DNA of 64,000 nucleotides from Pseudomonas guariconensis (GTDB taxonomy: Bacteria > Pseudomonadota > Gammaproteobacteria > Pseudomonadales > Pseudomonadaceae). Both the position numbers and the translations under genes were made by a program. The stretch spans positions 62,001 to 126,000 of the forward strand of contig NZ_FMYX01000015.1 of NCBI RefSeq assembly GCF_900102675.1, in the 5' to 3' direction. Shown in pieces: positions 1 through 9,025 of the stretch (the first letter of the stretch is position 1; each line of letters starts with the position of its first letter). Below the pieces are notes generated by a model. The model was not told the DNA's origin. It was given only the letters and a program-made list of their open reading frames with translations, and searched no databases.

Positions 1-658
1 CCGGCACCTTGACCGACAGCGTCTTGTATTCCTCGACACGTCCCTCGCCATGACAGGCGGTGCAAGGATCGGTGATGATCTTGCCTTGGCCATGGCAGCG
101 CGGGCAGGTTTGCTGCACCGAGAAGAAGCCCTGCTGCATGCGCACCTGACCGATGCCGCCACAGGTTGGACAGGCCGACGGGGTCGACCCCTTCTTCGCA
201 CCGGAACCATCGCAAGGCTTGCAGTTGACCAGGGTTGGCACACGGATGCTGACCGTAGTGCCGCGCACGGCCTCCTCGAGGTTCAGCTCAAGAGTGTAGC
301 GCAGGTCGCTGCCGCGCTGCGCACCGCCACGGGAGCCGCCGCGCCCACCACCGAAGAAGTCACTGAAGACATCACCGAAGATGTCCGAGAAGTTAGCGCC
401 ACCAAAGCCGGCACCGCCACCACCCATGCTCGGATCGACGCCGGCATGTCCGTACTGGTCGTAGGCTGCGCGCTTGCTGGCATCGGACAGAACCTCGTAA
501 GCCTCGTTGGCTTCCTTGAATTTGTCTTCCGATTCTTTATCGCCCGGGTTGCGGTCCGGGTGGTACTTCATCGCCAGGCGGCGATAGGCCTTCTTGAGGT
601 CACCTTCGCTGGCGCCGCGCTCGACACCCAGGACCTCATAAAAATCACGCTTTGCCAT
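1..658 (-). CDS. dnaJ: Chaperone DnaJ (Hsp40), partial at the window edge
   Basis: Co-chaperone that delivers unfolded clients to DnaK and stimulates its ATPase. About 219 N-terminal residues are present, out of roughly 375 usual for the family. The J domain starts [12 protein letters not shown] and has the diagnostic HPD motif at residues 33-35. A Gly/Phe-rich linker follows ([14 protein letters not shown]), then four zinc-binding repeats of the CxxCxGxG type ([32 protein letters not shown]). The C-terminal substrate-binding region lies beyond base 1. It is third in the grpE-dnaK-dnaJ order, 207 bases after dnaK. I found no sigma-32 promoter directly upstream, so it is probably read through from dnaK past intercistronic hairpins. 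Confidence 0.98.
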   Translation of the reverse strand, partial: MAKRDFYEVLGVERGASEGDLKKAYRRLAMKYHPDRNPGDKESEDKFKEANEAYEVLSDASKRAAYDQYGHAGVDPSMGGGGAGFGGANFSDIFGDVFSDFFGGGRGGSRGGAQRGSDLRYTLELNLEEAVRGTTVSIRVPTLVNCKPCDGSGAKKGSTPSACPTCGGIGQVRMQQGFFSVQQTCPRCHGQGKIITDPCTACHGEGRVEEYKTLSVKVP

Positions 659-786
659 AGGTCATTGCACTCTTGGGGGCATTCGGCGCGTTCATGCGCT
701 TGCTGCGCCACGCCGTCAGCACCTGCCACCACACGATTGCGCCCTGACAGATGCTGTAAAAATTCTCGAATTCCAGACACACCAAC

Positions 787-848
787 GCGGGAGCAAGCCC
801 CCGCGCGGCGACATCCTACCAGCTCACCGACATCAGACGATGAGCTGG
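787..848 (-). other. Intercistronic hairpins between dnaK and dnaJ
   Basis: Two inverted repeats lie in the 207-base dnaK-dnaJ spacer. CCAGCTCA (819-826) pairs with TGAGCTGG (841-848). GCGGG (787-791) pairs with CCCGC (800-804); the latter resembles the REP-type palindrome GCGGGGGCTTGCTCCCGC. Neither is followed by a U-tract on the minus strand, so they are more likely mRNA-processing or stability elements than full terminators. They could set more DnaK than DnaJ; that is inference. Confidence 0.45.
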
Positions 849-865
849 CCGACAACATGCAGGGA

Positions 866-2791
866 TTACTGCTTGTTGTTGTCTTTTACTTCTTCGAACT
901 CGGCGTCGACCACGTCATCGTGCTTGGCTTCCGGCTCGGCCTGCTGTGCGCCGCCCTGAGGCTGTTCGGCCTGTTGCTCGGCGTACATCTTCTGGGCAAC
1001 CGGCGCGGAGACCTTGGACAGTTCCTCGACCTTGGCATCGATGGCAGCCTTGTCGTCACCCTTCAGGGCAGCTTCCAGTGCAACCACAGCCGCTTCGATC
1101 GCCGCTTTCTCTTCGGCAGTGGCCTTGTCGCCAGCGTCGGTGACCATCTTGCGGGTCGAATGAACCAGCGCATCACCCTGGTTACGAGCAGCGGCCAGCT
1201 CTTCGAACTTGCGGTCTTCCTCGGCGTTGGCCTCGGCGTCACGCACCATGCGTTCGATTTCCTCGTCGGACAGACCCGAGTTGGCCTTGATCACGATCGA
1301 CTGGGACTTGCCAGTGGCCTTGTCCTTCGCGCTCACGTGCAGGATGCCGTTGGCATCGATGTCGAAGGTCACTTCGATCTGCGGAACACCACGCGGGGCT
1401 GGCGGAATGTCGGCCAGGTCGAATTTACCCAGCGACTTGTTCTGCGCAGCCTGCTTGCGCTCACCTTGCAGCACGTGAATGGTCACGGCGCTCTGGTTGT
1501 CATCAGCCGTCGAGAACACCTGCGACTTCTTGGTCGGGATGGTGGTGTTCTTCTCGATCAGCGCAGTCATCACGCCACCCATGGTTTCGATACCCAGGGT
1601 CAGCGGGCTGACGTCCAGCAGCAGAACGTCCTTGACGTCACCGGCCAGGACCGCGCCCTGAATGGCAGCACCCATGGCGACGGCTTCGTCCGGGTTGACG
1701 TCCTTGCGCGCTTCCTTGCCGAAGAAGTCGGCAACGGCCTTCTGTACCAGCGGCATACGGGTCTGGCCGCCGACCAGGATCACGTCGTCGATCTTGCTGG
1801 CGTCGATACCGGCGTCCTTCAGAGCGATGCGGCAAGGCTCGATGGTACGGTTGACCAAGTCCTCGACCAGCGACTCCAGCTTGGCGCGGGAGATCTTCAC
1901 GTTCAGGTGCTTAGGACCGGTCGCATCTGCAGTGATGTACGGCAGGTTGACGTCGGTCGACTGAGCGGAGGACAGCTCGATCTTGGCCTTTTCAGCAGCT
2001 TCCTTCAGACGCTGCAGAGCAAGCGGATCGTTCTTCAGGTCCATGCCGGACTCTTTCTTGAACTCATCGACGAGGTAGTCGATCAGGCGCATGTCGAAGT
2101 CTTCGCCACCCAGGAAGGTGTCGCCGTTGGTGGCCAGTACTTCGAACTGGTGCTCACCGTCGACTTCAGCGATTTCGATGACCGAAACGTCGAAGGTACC
2201 ACCACCGAGGTCATACACGATGACAGTGTGGTCACCCTTGGCCTTGTCCATGCCGTAGGCCAGTGCAGCGGCGGTCGGCTCGTTGATGATGCGCTTGACG
2301 TCCAGACCGGCGATGCGACCGGCGTCCTTGGTGGCCTGGCGCTGGCTGTCGTTGAAGTAGGCCGGCACGGTGATGACCGCTTCGGTCACTGGCTCGCCGA
2401 GGTAGTCTTCGGCGGTCTTCTTCATTTTCTTCAGGACTTCGGCGCTGATCTGCGGCGGAGCCATTTCCTTGCCGCTGGCTTCGACCCAGGCGTCACCGTT
2501 GTTGGCCTTGACGATCTTGTACGGAACCAGCTTGATGTCTTTCTGCACGACATCTTCTTCGAAGCGACGGCCGATCAGGCGCTTCACTGCGAACAGGGTG
2601 TTGTGCGGGTTGGTGACGGCCTGACGCTTGGCCGACTGGCCAACCAGGATCTCGCCATCGTTGGCGTAGGCCACGATCGAAGGGGTGGTACGCGCGCCTT
2701 CAGCGTTCTCGATGACTTTGACGTTACCGTTTTCCAGAATGGAGACGCACGAGTTGGTGGTCCCCAGGTCGATACCGATGATTTTGCCCAT
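866..2791 (-). CDS. dnaK: Chaperone DnaK (Hsp70)
   Basis: ATP-dependent Hsp70 chaperone, 641 residues, full length for the family. The ATPase domain starts [10 protein letters not shown] (residues 5-14) and contains the second phosphate motif LGGGTFD (195-201). The interdomain linker [10 protein letters not shown] leads into the peptide-binding domain, and a charged lid ends in EEVKDNN, the usual proteobacterial DnaK tail. The ATG at 2791 gives the canonical MGKIIGID start. The gene follows grpE by 101 bases and has its own sigma-32 promoter overlapping the grpE stop codon. The opposite strand is open over almost the whole gene, which is a codon-bias shadow and not a gene. Confidence 0.99.
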   Translation of the reverse strand: MGKIIGIDLGTTNSCVSILENGNVKVIENAEGARTTPSIVAYANDGEILVGQSAKRQAVTNPHNTLFAVKRLIGRRFEEDVVQKDIKLVPYKIVKANNGDAWVEASGKEMAPPQISAEVLKKMKKTAEDYLGEPVTEAVITVPAYFNDSQRQATKDAGRIAGLDVKRIINEPTAAALAYGMDKAKGDHTVIVYDLGGGTFDVSVIEIAEVDGEHQFEVLATNGDTFLGGEDFDMRLIDYLVDEFKKESGMDLKNDPLALQRLKEAAEKAKIELSSAQSTDVNLPYITADATGPKHLNVKISRAKLESLVEDLVNRTIEPCRIALKDAGIDASKIDDVILVGGQTRMPLVQKAVADFFGKEARKDVNPDEAVAMGAAIQGAVLAGDVKDVLLLDVSPLTLGIETMGGVMTALIEKNTTIPTKKSQVFSTADDNQSAVTIHVLQGERKQAAQNKSLGKFDLADIPPAPRGVPQIEVTFDIDANGILHVSAKDKATGKSQSIVIKANSGLSDEEIERMVRDAEANAEEDRKFEELAAARNQGDALVHSTRKMVTDAGDKATAEEKAAIEAAVVALEAALKGDDKAAIDAKVEELSKVSAPVAQKMYAEQQAEQPQGGAQQAEPEAKHDDVVDAEFEEVKDNNKQ

Positions 2792-2869
2792 GTTTACTCT
2801 CCCGAAACTTGAATTAGGTTGCAGCGGCTACATTGGCCAACTGCGGTAATACTTGAATGCTTGACACCT

Positions 2870-2897
2870 AGATGGGGATGCCCGGAAGGATTTCAAG
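2870..2897 (-). promoter_or_regulatory. Sigma-32 (heat-shock) promoter of dnaK
   Basis: On the minus strand the sequence reads CTTGAAA, 13 bases, then CCCCATCT, a near-consensus RpoH promoter (CTTGAAA / CCCCATnT). The -35 element overlaps the last codons and stop of grpE (AAG GCT TGA). The predicted start site lies about 70 bases upstream of the dnaK ATG. Confidence 0.85.
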
Positions 2898-3447
2898 CCT
2901 TTTCATCAATCGACGGCTGGGGGGCTGCCGGCGCCTTGCTGACCACCACCATGGCGGGACGCAGCAGCCGGCCATTGAGCAGATAGCCCTTCTGGAACAC
3001 CTTGAGCACGCTGTTCGGCTCGACGTCGGCGCTTTCCTGCATGGCCATGGCCTGGTGGTGCTCGGCGTTGAACGGCTCGCCGTGCGGGTCGACAGCCTCG
3101 AGGTTGTAACGCTTGAGGGTGTCGTGGAACATCTTCAGGGTCAGCTCGATGCCTTCGCGCATCGGCTTGATGGTCTCGTCGTCGGCGCTGGACAGCTCCA
3201 GGCCACGCTCCAGGCTGTCGATCACCGGAAGCAAGTCGCCCGCGAACTTCTCCAGGGCGAACTTGTGGGCCTTCTCGACATCCTGCTCGGCGCGACGGCG
3301 GATGTTCTGCAGTTCGGCGGCAGCGCGCAGGGACTGATCCTTGGCGGCGGCCAGCTGCTCCTCGAGCACCTGGACGCGGGCACCGAGATCCTCTGCACCA
3401 GCCTCTTCGGCGTTAAGGTTCTTCTCATCCAGCTGTTCGTCAGCCAT
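2893..3447 (-). CDS. grpE: Nucleotide exchange factor GrpE
   Basis: Releases ADP from DnaK and acts as a thermosensor of the Hsp70 cycle. The protein has 184 residues: a charged N-terminus ([10 protein letters not shown]), a long coiled-coil region at about residues 20-80 ([20 protein letters not shown]), and the C-terminal beta domain ending in the family signature around [15 protein letters not shown] chose the ATG at 3447 because it follows GGAGAAACC; a longer in-frame start (3465) adds six residues and lacks a good ribosome-binding site. It is the first gene of the heat-shock operon and is divergent from recN. Confidence 0.97.
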   Translation of the reverse strand: MADEQLDEKNLNAEEAGAEDLGARVQVLEEQLAAAKDQSLRAAAELQNIRRRAEQDVEKAHKFALEKFAGDLLPVIDSLERGLELSSADDETIKPMREGIELTLKMFHDTLKRYNLEAVDPHGEPFNAEHHQAMAMQESADVEPNSVLKVFQKGYLLNGRLLRPAMVVVSKAPAAPQPSIDEKA

Positions 3448-3506
3448 TAGGTTTCTCCTCCGCAATTTCTGATATGCGAGCCCAGGCTCGTCTTGTCTTG
3501 CCGGCT

Positions 3507-3534
3507 ATATGGGGCCGGAAAAACAAGGTTCAAG
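3507..3534 (-). promoter_or_regulatory. Sigma-32 (heat-shock) promoter of grpE
   Basis: The minus strand reads CTTGAA, 14 bases, then CCCCATAT, matching the RpoH consensus in both boxes and spacing. It lies about 60 bases upstream of the grpE ATG and back to back with the recN promoter. Confidence 0.85.
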
Positions 3535-3579
3535 GGCCAACGCTGTTTTCCCATGACGATATTGATCGCCCGGCGGGCA

Positions 3580-3616
3580 TTGTCAGCCCGACGAAAAGCA
3601 CTGTATAAATAACCAG
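3580..3616 (+). promoter_or_regulatory. recN promoter with overlapping LexA (SOS) box
   Basis: A sigma-70 promoter TTGTCA (3580-3585), 18-base spacer, TATAAA (3604-3609) overlaps CTGTATAAATAACCAG (3601-3616), which fits the LexA pattern CTG-N10-CAG with the T/A-rich centre. LexA bound here would cover the -10 box. recN is a classical SOS gene, so both position and partner support the call. Confidence 0.85.
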
Positions 3617-3641
3617 ACATGACCCTTCGGGAGCCGCCCTC

Positions 3642-5315
3642 ATGCTGGTGCACCTGTCCATTCACAACTACGCCATCGTCGAGCACCTCGACCTCGAACT
3701 TGCCCGCGGCATGAGCGTGATCACCGGCGAAACCGGCGCCGGCAAGTCGATCATGCTCGACGCCCTGGGCCTGGCCTTGGGCGATCGCGCCGACAGCGGC
3801 GTGGTACGCCCTGGGGCAGACAAGGCAGACATCCTCGCCACATTCGACCTGGACGAGATTCCTGAAGCCCGTGCCTGGCTGGCCGAGCGCGACCTGGACA
3901 ACACCGGTCCCTGCATCCTGCGCCGGGTCATCACTGCCGAAGGACGCAGCCGCGGCTATATCAATGGCACCCCTTCCCCCTTGGGCGATCTCAAGGCCCT
4001 GGGCGAACTGCTCATCGATATTCATAGCCAGCACGAACACCAGTCTCTGTTGAAAACCGACACCCATCGTCGCCTTGTGGACGAGTACGCGGGCGCCATC
4101 GACCTGGCCCGTCAGGTACAACTGGCTGCCCAGCGCTGGCGTCAGACCCGCCAGGAGCTGGAACGCCTGTCCAACTCCGGTGACGAGCAACGCGCCCGTC
4201 ACCAATTGCTCAGCTATCAACTCGAAGAGCTGGACAACCTTGGCCTGGGCGAAAATGAACTGGAGCAACTGGAACAGGAACATAAAAGCCTGACCAACGC
4301 CGAGGCCCTGTTCGGTATCTGCCGCCAGGTGATCGACCATTGCAGCGAAAGCGATTCCGGCAATGTGCTCAGTGCACTGACCACCAGCCTCAATCGCCTG
4401 ACCGCCGTCGCCAACGCGCCCAAAGCGCTGGGCGAGGCCGCCAATCTAATCGCCAGCGCACAGATCCAGGTCGAGGAAGCCGTGGGCGAACTCAACCGCT
4501 TCCTCGATCACTTCGATGCCGACCCCATGCGCCTGCAAGCCCTGGAGGAACGCCTCGACACTATTTACACCCTGGCACGCAAGCACCGCGTGCACCCGAC
4601 CGAGCTTCCTCACCTGCAACAGCGCTTGATGGACGAGCTGGAAGGGCTCAACGCCAGCGACGAATCGATCGAGCGCCTGGGCGAGGAACTGGCCGCCTAT
4701 GCCCAGCATTACCAGACCAAAGCCCTCGAGCTCAGTGCGTTGCGCCAGCAGGCGGCCAAGCAGCTCGCCACGGCCGTTGAACAGGAGATCCAGCGCCTGG
4801 GCATGCCCGGCGGGCGTTTCTGTATCGAACTCACACCCTATGAAGGCAGCGAGCTTTCGCCCCATGGTCTGGAGGTGGTCGAGCTGCTGGTGAGCGCCAA
4901 CCCGGGCCAGCCACTCAAGGGCTTGGCAAAAGTGGCGTCAGGCGGCGAGCTGTCGCGGATCAGCCTGGCGATCCAGGTGATCACTGCGCAAACCTCGCGC
5001 ATCCCCACCTTGGTGTTCGATGAAGTGGACGTTGGCATCGGCGGCCCTACCGCAGAAATTGTCGGCCAGCTATTACGTCGGCTGGGCGAGCGCGGCCAAG
5101 TCCTGACCGTGACCCACCTGCCCCAGGTCGCAGCCCAGGGGCACCATCATCTGTTCGTGCACAAGGTACGCAACAGCGATACCACTCATACAGCAGTGGC
5201 CAACCTGGGCAAGCGCGAGCGGGTCGAGGAGGTGGCGCGGATGTTGGGCGGCATCGACCTCACCAAGGAATCGCTGGCCCATGCGCGCAAGATGGTGGTC
5301 ACAGGTAAGGCCTGA
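3642..5315 (+). CDS. recN: DNA repair protein RecN
   Basis: SMC-like ATPase acting in recombinational repair of double-strand breaks. The 557 residues show Walker A GETGAGKS (29-36), a central coiled-coil of about 300 residues, the ABC signature SGGELSR (433-439), Walker B LVFDEVD (457-463) and the H-loop THLPQVA (491-497), all in the expected order. The ATG at 3642 follows a CTTCGGGAG ribosome-binding site. It is monocistronic, divergent from grpE and convergent with fur, with a bidirectional terminator between them. A LexA box in the promoter indicates SOS induction. Confidence 0.98.
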   Translation: MLVHLSIHNYAIVEHLDLELARGMSVITGETGAGKSIMLDALGLALGDRADSGVVRPGADKADILATFDLDEIPEARAWLAERDLDNTGPCILRRVITAEGRSRGYINGTPSPLGDLKALGELLIDIHSQHEHQSLLKTDTHRRLVDEYAGAIDLARQVQLAAQRWRQTRQELERLSNSGDEQRARHQLLSYQLEELDNLGLGENELEQLEQEHKSLTNAEALFGICRQVIDHCSESDSGNVLSALTTSLNRLTAVANAPKALGEAANLIASAQIQVEEAVGELNRFLDHFDADPMRLQALEERLDTIYTLARKHRVHPTELPHLQQRLMDELEGLNASDESIERLGEELAAYAQHYQTKALELSALRQQAAKQLATAVEQEIQRLGMPGGRFCIELTPYEGSELSPHGLEVVELLVSANPGQPLKGLAKVASGGELSRISLAIQVITAQTSRIPTLVFDEVDVGIGGPTAEIVGQLLRRLGERGQVLTVTHLPQVAAQGHHHLFVHKVRNSDTTHTAVANLGKRERVEEVARMLGGIDLTKESLAHARKMVVTGKA

Positions 5316-5400
5316 GTTGTTCGGCTTCAATTAAGGCGCAGCGCTGGCGGGATCGGGCCTATGTATGAATAACAACGAGATCCCCCGCAACCTAAAAACA

Positions 5401-5424
5401 AAAGGCGACCCGAGGGCCGCCTTT
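5401..5424. terminator. Bidirectional terminator between recN and fur
   Basis: Perfectly placed hairpin AAAGGCGACCC / GGGCCGCCTTT with one internal mismatch. T-rich runs follow on both strands (TTTGTTTTGTT on plus, TTTTGTTTTT on minus). It serves the converging recN and fur transcripts. Confidence 0.85.
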
Positions 5425-5446
5425 GTTTTGTTAACGATATAAATCG

Positions 5447-5851
5447 TTACTTTTTCTTGCGCACATAGAGGACCAGGTTATGGTCAACCAGCTCGTAGCC
5501 GTGCTGGGCAACGATCTCTTTCTGGCGCTTTTCGATCTCTGTATCCACGAACTCGATGACTTCACCAGAGTCCACGTTGACCATATGGTCGTGGTGGCCG
5601 CCGTCAGCCAGCTCGAAGACCGCATGACCGCCGTCGAAGTTGTGGCGAACCACCAGACCCGCCGCTTCGAACTGGGTCAGTACGCGATACACGGTTGCCA
5701 GACCGACGTCTTCACCGGCTTCCATCAGTGCCTTGTAGACGTCTTCGGCGCTCATGTGGCGCTGCTCCGTGGAGTCGAGCATCTGTAGAATCTTGACTCG
5801 AGGCAGGGTCACCTTGAGACCGGCTTTGCGCAATTCGCTATTTTCAACCAT
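5447..5851 (-). CDS. fur: Ferric uptake regulator Fur
   Basis: Iron-dependent repressor of siderophore and iron-uptake genes. The 134 residues comprise a winged-helix DNA-binding half (LPRVKILQMLDS to ATVYRVLTQFEAAGLV) and a His/Asp-rich metal-binding dimerisation half (GGHHDHM, followed by ExxKRQKEI). As in other Pseudomonas Fur proteins there is no CxxC structural zinc motif. The ATG at 5851 gives the family start MVENSELRKAGLK; a longer frame to 5983 is spurious because it runs into the bamE promoter. It is divergent from bamE with 97 bases between starts. I could not find a clear Fur box in that spacer. Confidence 0.98.
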   Translation of the reverse strand: MVENSELRKAGLKVTLPRVKILQMLDSTEQRHMSAEDVYKALMEAGEDVGLATVYRVLTQFEAAGLVVRHNFDGGHAVFELADGGHHDHMVNVDSGEVIEFVDTEIEKRQKEIVAQHGYELVDHNLVLYVRKKK

Positions 5852-5948
5852 GGTCAGCTTTCTCGCCGATGCTGCTTCGCAGCTTCTCTTAATACGGGTA
5901 TGATCGGGGTTTACGTTGTCCAGCCAAGATAGTGGAAGTCGCCCACCG

Positions 5949-6479
5949 ATGCAAAACACCAAGCTCTTGCTAACCAGCCTCACCCTAGTGGGACTGCTCG
6001 CACTCGCCGGTTGCTCGTTTCCCGGGGTTTACAAAATCGACATCCAGCAGGGCAATGTCGTTACGCAGGACATGATAGACCAATTGCGCCCCGGAATGAC
6101 CCGCCGCCAAGTAAGGTTTATCATGGGTAACCCACTGATCCAGGACACGTTCAATACCAATCGCTGGGATTACCTCTACAGCCTGCAGCCTGGCGGCGGC
6201 CAGCGTCAGCAAGAGCGCATGAGCATTTTCTTCAACGACAGCGATCAATTAGTCAGCCTGTCCGGCGACTTCATGCCAGGCGTGAGCCGCGACCAGGAAA
6301 TCCTCGGCGGCAGCGGCGACACCACCGTCAGCCCAGCCACTCAACCGGCCCAGCCAAGCCAACCGGAAGAAAAACCGGCCAAGCCAGGCTCGTTGGAAGA
6401 ATCGATCCAGAAAGAAATCGACACTATCGAGACCACGCCGGTCCCGACACCAGCACCGCTGGAAACCTCCCCGCAATAA
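5949..6479 (+). CDS. bamE: Outer membrane lipoprotein BamE (OmlA)
   Basis: Small lipoprotein of the BAM complex that inserts beta-barrel proteins into the outer membrane. The 176 residues begin with a lipoprotein signal peptide (MQNTKLLL...LALAGCS) whose lipobox LAGC gives Cys18. The BamE fold follows, with the marker stretch [17 protein letters not shown] and then [13 protein letters not shown]. The C-terminal third is a Pro/Gln/Glu-rich tail typical of the longer Pseudomonas form. The ATG at 5949 was preferred over an in-frame upstream start at 5916 because it starts the signal peptide. A possible -10 (TATGAT) lies near 5900, within the spacer shared with fur. A strong terminator follows. 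Confidence 0.95.
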   Translation: MQNTKLLLTSLTLVGLLALAGCSFPGVYKIDIQQGNVVTQDMIDQLRPGMTRRQVRFIMGNPLIQDTFNTNRWDYLYSLQPGGGQRQQERMSIFFNDSDQLVSLSGDFMPGVSRDQEILGGSGDTTVSPATQPAQPSQPEEKPAKPGSLEESIQKEIDTIETTPVPTPAPLETSPQ

Positions 6480-6491
6480 GCGCGGCGAGAC

Positions 6492-6521
6492 AAAAAAGCC
6501 CGGGCAATGCCCGGGCTTTTT
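6492..6521 (+). terminator. Intrinsic terminator of bamE
   Basis: GCCCGGGC / GCCCGGGC stem with AAT loop, preceded by an A-run and followed by TTTTT. It is symmetric enough to act on the minus strand too, where it would also end the rnfH transcript. Confidence 0.9.
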
Positions 6522-6569
6522 ATTGCCTGATCGACTTAAGGACCACTGTGTGCCCAACAAGTATCAGGC

Positions 6570-6878
6570 CTATCCCTGCCGCGCAGCTCTCGCCTTGGCG
6601 GCACGCAGCTTGCGCACTTCCTTCGGATCCGCCAACAACGGCCGGTAGACCTCCAGACGATCCCCCTCCTCGACCTGATGCGCAAACGGATCATTCACCA
6701 CCTTGCCGAAGATCCCCACCGGGCAAGCCTCGACGTCCAAGCCCGGCACTTGCTCGGCGAGCCGAGAGTGGAGCAACGCCTGATGTACGGTTGTGCCTGC
6801 GGGCACCACGCACGTCAGCAGCCATTGACGCTCGGCAGTGGCGTATACGACCTCGATGTTCAGGTTTGCCTCAGCCAT
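6570..6878 (-). CDS. rnfH: RnfH family ubiquitin-like protein (RatB / UPF0125)
   Basis: Small 102-residue protein with a beta-grasp fold predicted for the family (NIEVVYATAERQWLL, ACPVGIFGKVV, GDRLEVYRPL) and a basic tail. Family members are named after the rnf electron-transport cluster or as RatB beside RatA; their biochemical role is not settled. The ATG at 6878 overlaps the end of ratA by 8 bases, indicating translational coupling. The order ratA-rnfH opposite smpB is conserved in gammaproteobacteria. The hairpin at 6492-6521 is the likely end of the transcript. Confidence 0.9.
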   Translation of the reverse strand: MAEANLNIEVVYATAERQWLLTCVVPAGTTVHQALLHSRLAEQVPGLDVEACPVGIFGKVVNDPFAHQVEEGDRLEVYRPLLADPKEVRKLRAAKARAARQG

Positions 6879-7305
6879 TGAGTTGCTTGGCCCGCTGGCA
6901 GAATGCATCGACCAGCGTGTTGGCCGCCTGGTTGAACAGAGGGCCGAGGGTAGCGCGCACCAGAGGGCCGGCATAATCGAAGGACAGGTCCAGGCTGATC
7001 TTGCAGGCCTTATCGCCCAATGCCTTGAACACCCACAGGCCATGCAACTGGGTGAACGGCCCTTCCTCCAGATTCATTTCGATCGACTGCCCAGGTACCA
7101 GCACATTACGTGTGACGAACTGCTGGCTCATGCCGCCCTTGGCCACTTCCAGCTTCGCCCGCATGTGCGTGTCGCTGGCTTCGATCACGGTCGAGGCCGA
7201 GCACCACGGCAGGAATTTCGGGTAGCTGGCCACGTCATTCACCAGATCGTAGAGCGCCTGGGCAGGGTACGGCAGCAGGGCAGAGCGTTGAATATGGGTA
7301 GTCAT
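6871..7305 (-). CDS. ratA: RatA-type START/Coq10-like protein (ribosome association toxin family)
   Basis: 144-residue SRPBCC/Coq10-like protein. Diagnostic stretches are RSALLPYPAQALYDLVNDVASYP near the N-terminus, PKFLPWCSAS, and the helical end PLFNQAANTLVDAFCQRAK. In E. coli RatA was described as binding 50S subunits and blocking 70S formation, whereas mitochondrial Coq10 relatives bind ubiquinone; the sequence alone cannot choose between these roles. It is the first gene of a two-gene operon with rnfH (8-base overlap) and divergent from smpB. Confidence 0.92.
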   Translation of the reverse strand: MTTHIQRSALLPYPAQALYDLVNDVASYPKFLPWCSASTVIEASDTHMRAKLEVAKGGMSQQFVTRNVLVPGQSIEMNLEEGPFTQLHGLWVFKALGDKACKISLDLSFDYAGPLVRATLGPLFNQAANTLVDAFCQRAKQLNG

Positions 7306-7468
7306 CCAGGCGTCACTTCCAAGGCAGGGCGGCAGCGCTTTCTAAGCACATCGAAAACAGTTCCCTTCGAGGGAACAGGCCCTGCATTGTCCGGGATTCA
7401 TCCTACAGGCTCAAGCACACCTAAACCCCGTAGCCGCCGACGCAGCGACTGCCTATAATGCGGCCCCT

Positions 7469-7951
7469 ATGGCTAAGCAAAAGAAACATCCGACCGGGAC
7501 CATCGCGCAAAACAAAAAAGCGCGACACGATTACTTCATCGAACACAAGTTCGAGGCCGGACTGGTCCTGTCCGGTTGGGAAGTAAAGAGCCTGCGGGCC
7601 GGCAAGGCGCACCTGACCGACAGCTACGTGCTGCTCAAGGACGGCGAAGCCTGGCTGTTCGGCAGCCACATCACCCCGCTGACCACCGCCAGCACCCACG
7701 TCATCGCCGACCCCACCCGCACCCGCAAGCTGCTGCTGAACAAGCGCGAGCTCGAACGCGTGGAGGCTGCCGTGGCACAGAAGGGCTACACCTGCGTAGC
7801 CCTCTCGCTGTACTGGAGCAAGCACCTGATCAAGTGCGAAATTGCACTGGGCAAGGGCAAGAAGGAGTTCGACAAGCGCGACACCCTGCGCGAGCGCGAC
7901 TCCAATCGCGAGATCCAGCGCACGATGCGCAACAAGGGCAAGGGCGAGTAA
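7469..7951 (+). CDS. smpB: SsrA-binding protein SmpB
   Basis: Partner of tmRNA in trans-translation: it binds the tRNA-like domain and places its C-terminal tail in the empty mRNA channel of stalled ribosomes. The 160 residues include the OB-fold core ([39 protein letters not shown]) and a basic C-terminal tail ([16 protein letters not shown]...RNKGKGE). A TATAAT -10 box lies at 7454-7459, close to the ATG at 7469, implying a very short leader. ssrA itself lies about 7.5 kb downstream on the same strand. Confidence 0.98.
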   Translation: MAKQKKHPTGTIAQNKKARHDYFIEHKFEAGLVLSGWEVKSLRAGKAHLTDSYVLLKDGEAWLFGSHITPLTTASTHVIADPTRTRKLLLNKRELERVEAAVAQKGYTCVALSLYWSKHLIKCEIALGKGKKEFDKRDTLRERDSNREIQRTMRNKGKGE

Positions 7952-7976
7952 GCCCTCCCTGCCTGTGCAAGTCTAT

Positions 7977-8041
7977 TCGCGGGTAAACCCGTTCCTACAG
8001 GGACAGCGACGGCGACCCTGTAGAAGCGGGTTTACCCGCTA
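7977..8041. repeat. REP element pair (inverted)
   Basis: CGCGGGTAAACCCGTTCCTACAG and, inverted, CTGTAGAAGCGGGTTTACCCGC face each other between smpB and lldR. This is the typical paired REP arrangement of the P. putida group at the 3' ends of convergent genes. Confidence 0.85.
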
Positions 8042-8065
8042 AACGCCTACACAAAGCAACCCATC

Positions 8066-8833
8066 TCAACGCCCGCTGCGTCGCTCTGCGCGTGCTACAC
8101 GCTGGGCCTCCTGCTGCGCTTCTTCGAGCACTTCCTGCACGTACAGAATGTGCCGGCTCGAGACCTCCCGCGCATCGTCTGCCCTACCCTCGATGATTGC
8201 CCGATACAACTCGCGATGCTGACTGATCAGCATGTCGCGGGTCTCGCTGCGCTGTTGGTACATACCGCCGATATTGGTCACCACGTTGCGCTTGAGCAGG
8301 TCGAACAAGCCGCGGATGGTATGGAGCAGCACTGCATTGTGACTGGCCTCGGCGATCGCTAGGTGAAAACGCGCATCGGCCGCCCCCTCCTCCGCCCGAC
8401 TGACCTCGTCGACACGGGCATAGCAGTCCTGCAGCGCATCGAAGGCAGCCTTGAGCCGCTCACGGTCAGGCTCCGTGGCCCGCTGGGCCGCATAGTAGGC
8501 ACAGGAAGCCTCCAGCGTATGGCGAAACTCCAACAGGTCGCGCTGAGCCTCGGGGTTACGCTCGAGCAGCTGCAGCAACGGATCGCTGAACGTTGACCCC
8601 AGTGCCTCGGCCACATAATTGCCACCGCCCTGGCGACTGACCAACAACCCTTTAGCCACCAGCTTCTGGATCGCCTCGCGCAACGAAGGCCGGGATACGC
8701 CAAACTGCTCCGCCAACACGCGCTCGGCCGGCAGGCGCTGCCCTGAGGTCAGCGTACCTTCGAGAATCATCCCTTCCAACCGATCGACGATGTCGTCGGA
8801 CAGGCGCCGTTGGCGGACCTGATCAAAAACCAT
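8066..8833 (-). CDS. lldR: FadR-type GntR regulator of lactate utilisation, LldR
   Basis: 255-residue repressor with an N-terminal winged helix-turn-helix (SDDIVDRLEGMILEG, RLPAERVLAEQFGVSRPSLREAI) and an all-helical FCD ligand domain (LLEFRHTLEASCAYYAAQRA, DARFHLAIAEASHN). Position opposite lldP-lldD and a perfect palindrome of the LldR operator type upstream of lldP identify its target. In related bacteria L- or D-lactate relieves repression. I chose the ATG at 8833 (MVFDQVRQRRLSD) over the upstream in-frame ATG at 8860, since the shorter form matches the family N-terminus. Confidence 0.92.
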   Translation of the reverse strand: MVFDQVRQRRLSDDIVDRLEGMILEGTLTSGQRLPAERVLAEQFGVSRPSLREAIQKLVAKGLLVSRQGGGNYVAEALGSTFSDPLLQLLERNPEAQRDLLEFRHTLEASCAYYAAQRATEPDRERLKAAFDALQDCYARVDEVSRAEEGAADARFHLAIAEASHNAVLLHTIRGLFDLLKRNVVTNIGGMYQQRSETRDMLISQHRELYRAIIEGRADDAREVSSRHILYVQEVLEEAQQEAQRVARAERRSGR

Positions 8834-8978
8834 CACATGCTCTCCACAATCCCCACGCACTTAGGGGGGCGTCCATTCTCGCCGATCCACAGCGTATCGA
8901 CACCCATCAGTTGACGATTTCCCCTGCCCATCAGCCGGCCATTCATCGGCATCCGACCAAAGTTTTGCCCAGGACAAA

Positions 8979-9006
8979 TTGACACAGCCTCGATAGCGCT
9001 TTTAAC
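8979..9006 (+). promoter_or_regulatory. Promoter of the lldP operon
   Basis: TTGACA (8979-8984), a perfect -35, 16-base spacer, TTTAAC (9001-9006). The predicted start site is immediately upstream of or within the LldR palindrome. Confidence 0.6.
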
Positions 9007-9025
9007 CTAGCGACCAGCCATTGTA

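Noticed and set aside
50-2812. A 920-codon open frame on the plus strand, antisense to dnaJ and dnaK
   Set aside because: It mirrors the codon bias of dnaK, shows no known domain, and dnaK/dnaJ on the other strand are unmistakable.
5852-5948. Fur box in the fur-bamE spacer
   Set aside because: No stretch resembling GATAATGATAATCATTATC with acceptable match was found.
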